Assembly: GCA_026014705.1 (NCBI GenBank)
Contig: JAOZHU010000043.1
Location: 1 to 49,013, forward strand
Source of the DNA: Candidatus Bathyarchaeota archaeon
GTDB lineage: Archaea; Thermoproteota; Bathyarchaeia; Bathyarchaeales; Bathycorpusculaceae
Length of the DNA: 49,013 nt
Direction: 5' to 3'
Shown here: piece by piece, positions 43,814 to 49,013 of the stretch
Layout of the letters: each line of letters begins with the position of its first letter
Numbering within the stretch: the stretch's first letter is position 1
Translations under genes and position numbers: made by a program
The notes under the pieces: model-generated
What the model was told of the DNA's origin: nothing
Databases searched by the model: none
Seen by the model: the letters and a program-made list of their open reading frames with translations, nothing else

Positions 43814-44605
43814 ATGCGCGAAACGGACAAACTGGCTGTGCTTACTAACCCAAGCTTGTCGGAAGCCGCAGAGCTCATGGTTAAAGCGTTCGCACAGCGG
43901 AAAACCCTCATCGTAGCAGGCAACTGCCGCGTGCGTTATGTGGGAAGGGCGAACTCGACGCTTGAGCCCGGCGAACGCTTGCTCATAATCAAAGCAGACG
44001 GCTCGCTTCTTGTCCACAGACCAGTCGGCTATGAGCCTGTGAATTGGCAACCGCAGGGCAGCGTTTTTCACGTTCACGCGCGCGAAGGCACATTGGAGGT
44101 GCATGCTGTTAGGCAGAAGCCACGAGAAAATGTTTCAGTGGTCTTCAGCAGCGTGCAGATGGTTTCCGCGTTAAGCCTTGATGATTCAGGCGAGTTTCTG
44201 CTGTACGCCAGCGAAGAGGACATGCACAGGGCGATTCTGCTGAAGCCCACGCTTTTGGAGGAAGGTTTCACACCCATAAGCTACGAGAAGAAGGTGGAAC
44301 CAGGGTTCGTAGACGTTTACGGCGTGGACAAAGCGGGCAGGCTGGTGGTTGTTGAAGTCAAGCGGAAAACCGCGGGAAAAGAAGCCGCTTTGCAACTTGC
44401 CAAATACATTGACGCCGTAAAAGCCAAAGCCAACCGAGAAATACGGGGGGTTCTAGCTGCGCCAAGTTTGGGCAAGGATGTGCAGCGGCTTCTGGAAACG
44501 CTTGGGCTAGAGTTTAAGGCGCTAGACCCGAAAAAATGTGCTGCGGTGTTGAAGAAAGCTGGAACCGCGAAGTTGGAAACTTTCTTCAGGGAAAAAAGCC
44601 AATGA
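43814..44605 (+). CDS. nucS: mismatch-specific endonuclease NucS/EndoMS
   Basis: A 263-residue protein. N-terminal beta-sandwich with GYEPVNWQP (residues 72-80), then the PD-(D/E)xK nuclease domain: EEGFTPIS (149-156), GFVDVYGVDKAGRLVVVEVKRK (164-185) with D167, E181 and K183, and QLAKYID with Q194/Y198. It cuts mismatched DNA on both strands and is activated by PCNA. The C-terminal KLETFFREKSQ (253-263) resembles a PCNA-interacting tail without the leading Gln. ATG at 43814. NreA, another PCNA client, is 1.1 kb downstream. Confidence 0.95.
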   Translation: MRETDKLAVLTNPSLSEAAELMVKAFAQRKTLIVAGNCRVRYVGRANSTLEPGERLLIIKADGSLLVHRPVGYEPVNWQPQGSVFHVHAREGTLEVHAVRQKPRENVSVVFSSVQMVSALSLDDSGEFLLYASEEDMHRAILLKPTLLEEGFTPISYEKKVEPGFVDVYGVDKAGRLVVVEVKRKTAGKEAALQLAKYIDAVKAKANREIRGVLAAPSLGKDVQRLLETLGLEFKALDPKKCAAVLKKAGTAKLETFFREKSQ

Positions 44606-44675
44606 AATTGCTGTTGCCTGTTCAGAAAGCTTAAATCACTGCTTTCTCTTTTGCCTTGTAAAGGTGAATAGCAAC

Positions 44676-45221
44676 ATGAACTTTTGGCGAGACTTGCCAG
44701 CAGGAGACAAGCCTCCTGAACTGCTTAACATGGTTATTGAGGTTACAAGTGGCTCCCGAGACAAATACGAGTATGAAAGTGATTGGGAAGCTTTCGTCCT
44801 AGACAGAATCATCCCCTCATCCGTGGTGTTCCCAGTCGAGTACGGCTTTGTTCCGCAAACATGGTTCGATGACAACGACCCGCTGGATATTATGGCTTTA
44901 AGCTTTGAACCACTGCAAGTAGGTGGTGTAGTTAAAGTCCGAGTTATCGGTGCATTGATAATTGAGGATGAGGAAGGCTTGGACGCAAAAATTCTCTCCG
45001 TGCTCGTGAACGACGCAAGGTTCGAGGGCATTCACGACATGACTGACGTACATGCACATCAACTTCGGGAAATACAGGAGTTTTTTGAAACTTACAAGCG
45101 GTTGGAGCCGCACAAGTGGGCAGTAGCGAAGGAATGGAAAAGCGCCAAGGAAGCCATGGAAATCGTGAACTACGCAATGAAGCAATACCGCGAACTAAAC
45201 GAGAAAAAGAAAACCAAATAA
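44676..45221 (+). CDS. ppa: inorganic pyrophosphatase (family I)
   Basis: A 181-residue soluble pyrophosphatase. KYEYESDWEAFVLDRIIPSSVVFPVEYGFVPQTWFDDNDPLDIMAL carries the catalytic Asp residues (DDNDPLD) and the Lys/Tyr ligands, followed by FKVRVIGAL and DAKILSVLVND (D ligand). Mg-dependent hydrolysis of PPi drives biosynthesis. I chose the ATG at 44676, preceded by AAGGTGA, over the GTG at 44664. The normal family length is 170-185. Confidence 0.95.
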   Translation: MNFWRDLPAGDKPPELLNMVIEVTSGSRDKYEYESDWEAFVLDRIIPSSVVFPVEYGFVPQTWFDDNDPLDIMALSFEPLQVGGVVKVRVIGALIIEDEEGLDAKILSVLVNDARFEGIHDMTDVHAHQLREIQEFFETYKRLEPHKWAVAKEWKSAKEAMEIVNYAMKQYRELNEKKKTK

Positions 45222-45225
45222 CCGC

Positions 45226-45699
45226 TTAGCCTTCTATCTTCCCGAGTTCTTTAGCCATTGCGTTGGCAAAGCGCTTCCACAAAGCAGAATCCTCTTTTCG
45301 CAATTTGGCAGCAAGCTGTTTGACGCCGTCAGCGCCCAAGTTTTCCGTGTGCTCAAGGTGCAGAGCAGTAAAAGTCAGCCGCGAAGCATCATCGCCTTCA
45401 GCTGAAATCTCATACAGAAACTGCGAATACTTGTTCGGGCCAGTCAAATGCGTGGACACCCAGCGCAGTTGTTCTGGATAAAGCTGCACAAGCTTCTGCT
45501 TCTCGATAATGCTCTTACTAGTACGGAAGGTGTCGGTGAGGATAACGGTGGCGTCGGTGAGCCGCGTCACGTGCCGCGCTGCTGATTCATCGCCCATCAG
45601 CGCAGGGTCTGAAGGCGAAAAATCAGTGCACCACTCGTAAGCTTTCCGAGCGGAAACAGAGAAACATTGAGTAAACCTGTATCGAATCACGCAAGGCAC
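45226..45699 (-). CDS. SRPBCC/START-like lipid- or ligand-binding protein
   Basis: A 157-residue protein with the SRPBCC pattern: IRYRFTQCFSVSARKAYEWCTDFSPSDPALMG at the N-terminus, then ARHVTRLTDATVILTDTF, VQLYPEQLRWVSTHLTGPNKYSQFLYEISAE, SRLTFTALHLEHTENL and a C-terminal helix KRFANAMAKELGKIEG. The START-like cavity fold binds hydrophobic ligands; no ligand is predicted. The GTG at 45699 with GAGGT upstream is the likely start; the open frame continues further into nreA. It follows nreA by 38 bases. Confidence 0.78.
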   Translation of the reverse strand: MPCVIRYRFTQCFSVSARKAYEWCTDFSPSDPALMGDESAARHVTRLTDATVILTDTFRTSKSIIEKQKLVQLYPEQLRWVSTHLTGPNKYSQFLYEISAEGDDASRLTFTALHLEHTENLGADGVKQLAAKLRKEDSALWKRFANAMAKELGKIEG

Positions 45700-45737
45700 A
45701 GACGCAACCTCAGCCTGTTTAAAGCAGAAAAGGCTTA

Positions 45738-47150
45738 TTACGCTTGTGCTTTCGCTGACGCTTGCGTCGCGGCGAAGAAATCTGTTATCTTCTTCTGGAA
45801 AAGTGCATTCTTCAACAACTCGCTCTGAAGAATCCACCGCCGCAGCGGAATCTCGAACCTGTCAGCGATAAACTGCAACGCTCCGCTCAGCGTTTTGAAC
45901 ATGAAAGGCTTCTGACGCATGGCGTTGCGCACGTTTTCACGCACCTGCCACACACCCACGGGCATAATGTAGCCTGGTCGTGCTTCGCGTAGCACGATTA
46001 CTGTTGCTTGCCGCCGCTCTTTAACCAGTTGCTCGCAGACAGCCAAGCGCGCGGAGTAGTAGCAGCCGCCTATCGCCGCGTAGGTCGTCCTGCCGTTGTT
46101 ACCTTCGTAATCGGAGAATATGGCGGTGGTTTTGCCGTTGGGGTTCCACACTGTGCCTGGGTACCAGGCTTCCATTGCTTCGTAGCGCCAAATGTCTGGA
46201 ATCATCAGAACCTCAAACACGTTGTCCAAGTAACGGGATTCGTAGACGCGGTACTCGTTTATTTCAGGGAAAGTTTTCACCTGCTCGGCTAGGCTTTTAG
46301 AAACTATGTCATCTACCGCTGTGATGCTCCACCGGGTAGGCACGAGACGCCTGTTTTTTTCCACGCCGAAGGCGCCTACGCTGAACGCTCGTTGGATTCT
46401 GGTTACCATGACGCCGCGGTTGTAGAGCTCCAGCACCGCGGGCAACGCTCGCAAATCTGTATCGTAGTACGCTTTTTCTATGCGGTGGTCGAACCGTGCG
46501 TTGCCAACGTGCAAATCTCGTATAGGAGCTGAAGGACCGAACGGTTGCACGTCGTCGCTTAGGAACAGGGAGCCTCTGGGTTTCTTGGTGAGGTTTAACT
46601 CGATGTCCACACTGTTCTCCGCCAACGCTAACTCGCGCGTTTGCTCCACTATTTTGCCTGCTTCGTTGAATTTTTGCACGTGAACTGGGTGTTTACCTCG
46701 TACAAGCAGAGAGCGGAAGCCCACGATTTCGTCTATCGACTTTCCAAACCAGAGTTCAGGCAAATCATAAAGGCTCGTGTCCTCAGCGATAGGCGGCACG
46801 AGCGGTCCAGCGTACACGTGTGGGTACCCCATGCGCCCGATGAACACGCTGGGCGGGGAAACGCCTGCGATGTCTTCACTTGCCATCAGCGGCACGCTTT
46901 TCAGGTAATAGTTGACTTTGACCATTAGTGGACAGCGGGTTTTGCCGCAGAGAAAACGTGCGCCTTTGCAGACGACACAGATGCTGTCTCGCGAAGCGCG
47001 GGTGACTATCTGTTTTTCCGCGGCTGAATTGCTGCTGGACTTTAGAATGCTGAGTAGCCAGTTGTCCTGCACTGTTGCACCTGCATGATTGCCTGTGAAA
47101 TTCATAGCCGCCTTTGAAGATGCCGCGGCGGCTTCATATGTTTTCCGCAT
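45738..47150 (-). CDS. DNA repair protein NreA
   Basis: A 470-residue archaeal Nre protein. The N-terminal zinc motif CVVCKGARFLCGKTRC has C58, C61, C68 and C73; the family core follows (GVSPPSVFIGRMGYPHVYAGPLVPP, SLLVRGKHPVHVQK, IQRAFSVGAFGVEKNRRLVPTRWSITAVDD, NNGRTTYAAIGGCYYSARLAVCEQL). The C-terminus carries a perfect PCNA-interacting motif: Q452-K-K-I455-T-D-F458-F459. NreA works in recovery from DNA damage with PCNA; loss sensitises cells to DNA crosslinks. ATG 47150 used, ATG at 47102 is an alternative. Confidence 0.94.
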   Translation of the reverse strand: MRKTYEAAAASSKAAMNFTGNHAGATVQDNWLLSILKSSSNSAAEKQIVTRASRDSICVVCKGARFLCGKTRCPLMVKVNYYLKSVPLMASEDIAGVSPPSVFIGRMGYPHVYAGPLVPPIAEDTSLYDLPELWFGKSIDEIVGFRSLLVRGKHPVHVQKFNEAGKIVEQTRELALAENSVDIELNLTKKPRGSLFLSDDVQPFGPSAPIRDLHVGNARFDHRIEKAYYDTDLRALPAVLELYNRGVMVTRIQRAFSVGAFGVEKNRRLVPTRWSITAVDDIVSKSLAEQVKTFPEINEYRVYESRYLDNVFEVLMIPDIWRYEAMEAWYPGTVWNPNGKTTAIFSDYEGNNGRTTYAAIGGCYYSARLAVCEQLVKERRQATVIVLREARPGYIMPVGVWQVRENVRNAMRQKPFMFKTLSGALQFIADRFEIPLRRWILQSELLKNALFQKKITDFFAATQASAKAQA

Positions 47151-47273
47151 GCGAAAAACTCAAAAAATGACTTATCTTAAGCGTTTGTTGAGGAAAGTCT
47201 ACACATGAATCTGTCAAAAATAGAGGCAAGAGCTAAATTCTGAAACTGCACAGAATAACTCTGAGGATTATGC

Positions 47274-47678
47274 ATGAAGACGGTACTGTTTATCTGCACG
47301 CATAATTCTGCCCGTTCGCACATGGCAGAGGCTTTCCTGAACGCGCTTTGCGGAGACAAATACAAGGCAGAAAGCGCTGGAGTAACGCCCACGAGGCTTA
47401 ACCCGCATGTTGTCAAGGCGATGGCGGAAGCAGGCATTGACATGTCAGCGCATCGTTCGAAGAGCATAATGGAGTTTTGGGGAAGAACCTTTGATTACGT
47501 TGTCACCGTGTGCGATTCAGCGCGTGAAGTTTGCCCCTTTTTTCCCGGAGAAAAAGAGATGCATAAGAGCTTCCCAGACCCTGCGGCTTTCACTGGAACT
47601 GAAGCGGAAATCATGGAAAAAGTGAGAGCAGTGAGAGACGAAATCCGTGCTTGGGTGGAGCAGACTTTCTGCCGATAA
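47274..47678 (+). CDS. arsC: thioredoxin-coupled arsenate reductase ArsC
   Basis: A 134-residue low-molecular-weight phosphatase-fold protein: nucleophile motif CTHNSARS (C8, R14), redox cysteines C80 and C87 (seven apart as in the pI258-type ArsC), and the acid FPDP with D102. Reduces arsenate to arsenite with thioredoxin. ATG at 47274; TATA-like GAGCTAAATTCTG about 40 bases upstream. Converges on an MFS transporter; no ars operon regulator is seen in the window. Confidence 0.93.
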   Translation: MKTVLFICTHNSARSHMAEAFLNALCGDKYKAESAGVTPTRLNPHVVKAMAEAGIDMSAHRSKSIMEFWGRTFDYVVTVCDSAREVCPFFPGEKEMHKSFPDPAAFTGTEAEIMEKVRAVRDEIRAWVEQTFCR

Positions 47679-47728
47679 ACAGAGAAGCGGATAAGCCCCA
47701 GATGCTTTAGGACGGTGCAATTACTGAT

Positions 47729-48943
47729 TCAGCTTGTTTGTGACGAGGGTGTTCTCTTTTTGTTTAGAAACAGCGTCATCAATGCGATTGCGATGACTGA
47801 AGTCGCAATGCTGTAAACCGCTGCAGTCGATGCACCAAAATACTCCCACAGGCTGCCAACCACAGTGTTTGAGACGAAAAATGCCGTGCCAACCAGCAGG
47901 TAGTAGATGCCGTACGCTGTTCCCCGTAGGTTGCTGTCAACGTATTCAGGAATTATAGCCCGCTGCAGAGTCTCCACGATCCCGAAGTAAGCGCCGTAAA
48001 ACACGGCAACCAAGAAAGCGTTGAAACCGTTGACTGGAAGGAACAGAATCAGCAGAACACTCAGAAGGAACAAGCCGTAGCCCAAAAGCATGCCTTTCTC
48101 TTTGCCTATTCTGTCCGACAACACTCCAGCGGGAATAGAAATCGCAGCGTGTGCCACGTTAACAACCGCGTAAACAATAGGAATAAACGAATCAGCAACA
48201 CCTGCTTCCTGCGCGTTAAGCAAAATAAAAGAGAAGTTGAATGCGCCTAAAGAAAAAACGCTGACCACAACGAGCAAACTAGAAAAATGCCCATTCAGCA
48301 CAGCTTTGACCCCGACGCGCAGTTGAAAGCCGGCGTCAACGGCTTTCCCAACGCGTTCCTTGACAAAAAAGACGAGAATTATAAGTGCCGCAGTGCCGGG
48401 TATCAGCGACAGCCAGAAAACATCGCGCATCGTGAAACCTAAAACCAGCATAACGGCGGAAGCAATTACGGGACCAACAATGGCGCCTGTTTGATCCAGC
48501 GTCCGGTGCAGACCGAATGCTGCGCCACAGTGTTTCTTGGAAACGGACTCGGCGAGGAGGGCGTCACGGGGTGACGTGCGCACGGCTTTGCCTACTCTGT
48601 CGGCTACGCGTATTGTAAGCACTTCCAATGGTCCGCTGGTCACGGCGAAGAGGGGTTTGACAACGTTTGAAACACCGTATCCGACTAAGACAAGGAGTTT
48701 TCTCTTTCTGATTTTGTCGGAGATTATTCCCGAAATTGACCTCAAAGCGTAACCCAACGCTTCAGCGAAGCCTTCAATAAAACCCAATATGGCTCTGCTG
48801 CCACCCGGTAAGCTGAGGAGGAACGTGGGCAGGATGCTGAAAACCATTTCGCTGGAGAAGTCTGTGAAGAAGCTGACTACGCCTAAGGCGAAGATGTTCC
48901 GCCTTGAGTTCACTTCGTCTTTGGCGTTGTCTTCTGTTTTCAT
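47729..48943 (-). CDS. MFS transporter (about 12 transmembrane helices)
   Basis: A 404-residue major facilitator protein with 11-12 helices. Family-typical loops are GIISDKIRKRKLLVLVGYGVSN (between TM2 and TM3) and IRVADRVGKAVRTSPRDALLAESV (between TM4 and TM5), where DR.GK..RTSPRDAL is a recognised subfamily signature. The second half repeats the pattern (GVLSDRIGKEKGMLLGYGLFL). Substrate unknown; drug or metabolite efflux is likely. Start ATG at 48943. It converges on arsC. Confidence 0.9.
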   Translation of the reverse strand: MKTEDNAKDEVNSRRNIFALGVVSFFTDFSSEMVFSILPTFLLSLPGGSRAILGFIEGFAEALGYALRSISGIISDKIRKRKLLVLVGYGVSNVVKPLFAVTSGPLEVLTIRVADRVGKAVRTSPRDALLAESVSKKHCGAAFGLHRTLDQTGAIVGPVIASAVMLVLGFTMRDVFWLSLIPGTAALIILVFFVKERVGKAVDAGFQLRVGVKAVLNGHFSSLLVVVSVFSLGAFNFSFILLNAQEAGVADSFIPIVYAVVNVAHAAISIPAGVLSDRIGKEKGMLLGYGLFLLSVLLILFLPVNGFNAFLVAVFYGAYFGIVETLQRAIIPEYVDSNLRGTAYGIYYLLVGTAFFVSNTVVGSLWEYFGASTAAVYSIATSVIAIALMTLFLNKKRTPSSQTS

Positions 48944-49013
48944 TTCAGCAGTCCCCTTGTGGTTCAGACTATTTTGGCTTTCTTAATGGTTCTCAGCGCA
49001 AACAAGAACATGA

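Noticed and set aside
43751-44104. N-terminal 118-residue extension of the methyltransferase at 43196-43750
   Set aside because: It overlaps nucS antisense, has no conserved motif, and the ATG at 43750 has a proper ribosome-binding site.

Overview
The window is archaeal chromosome, most likely from a TACK-lineage organism close to Bathyarchaeia; the exact lineage is an inference. The evidence is a set of archaeal or eukaryote-like information genes: separate Kae1 and Bud32 (KEOPS), TFE-beta with an RPC39-type Cys motif, NreA with a PCNA-binding tail, NucS/EndoMS, TrmY, an archaeal FtsJ/RlmE, a proteasome beta subunit, a MoCo-like exported domain, an HdrA-MvhD fusion, a tRNA with a non-canonical intron, and BRE/TATA promoters. 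Genes are short, densely packed and mostly in runs of two to four.

Layout. 1-0.5 kb: 3' part of a TatD-linked radical SAM gene. 0.53-1.2 kb: non-coding, holding two repeated elements, one of which looks like a structured RNA that recurs just after the 23S gene. 1.2-3.2 kb: tail-to-tail type II restriction-modification pair (MvaI/BcnI-like nuclease plus amino-methyltransferase). 3.4-6.2 kb: two almost identical tRNA-Thr genes bracketing a small wHTH gene, two stand-alone Lrp ligand-binding domains, trmY and thiL. 6.3-9.5 kb: zinc ribbon, eRF1/Pelota-like protein, TIM-barrel isomerase-like protein and two small conserved proteins. 9.8-13.4 kb: apt-mtnP purine salvage pair and a DUF255/YyaL thioredoxin-like protein. 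13.4-18 kb: HtrA protease with a MacB-type ABC exporter whose permease gene has an in-frame stop, facing a wHTH regulator with its membrane partner. 18-23.5 kb: mixed small enzymes, tRNA-Gly(GCC) with an intron at position 30/31, a GH99-like exported glycosidase, Ogt and an uncatalogued 50-residue zinc ribbon. 23.7-32.8 kb: psmB, AMMECR1, a glycosyltransferase, nadC, the TFE-beta/rlmE/DUF4152/SpoIIM run, and kae1-bud32-rdgB. 33.2-36.4 kb: a lone 23S rRNA gene, with neither 16S nor 5S beside it. 36.5-39.6 kb: a membrane wHTH, an exported protein and an ABC-2 exporter sharing a palindromic operator. 39.7-43.1 kb: an electron-bifurcation-type HdrA-MvhD fusion with a polyferredoxin. 43.2-49 kb: DNA repair genes nucS and nreA with pyrophosphatase and an SRPBCC protein, then arsC and an MFS transporter.

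How genes fit together. mtnP releases adenine from methylthioadenosine and apt salvages it. TrmY modifies tRNA, although the two tRNA-Thr genes beside it lack its target base. Kae1, Bud32 and RdgB form one transcription unit. NucS and NreA both end in PCNA-binding-like tails. The polyferredoxin and HdrA-MvhD overlap by four bases and form an electron-transfer module without HdrBC or hydrogenase genes nearby.

The most unusual signals are the duplicated structured element (707-761 and 36377-36433), the divergent palindromic operator (37883-37957), the proteasome beta subunit with Ala in the catalytic Thr1 position, the tRNA-Gly intron at 30/31, the isolated 23S gene with a 14-base match between its leader and its 3' domain, and the stop-interrupted ABC permease.
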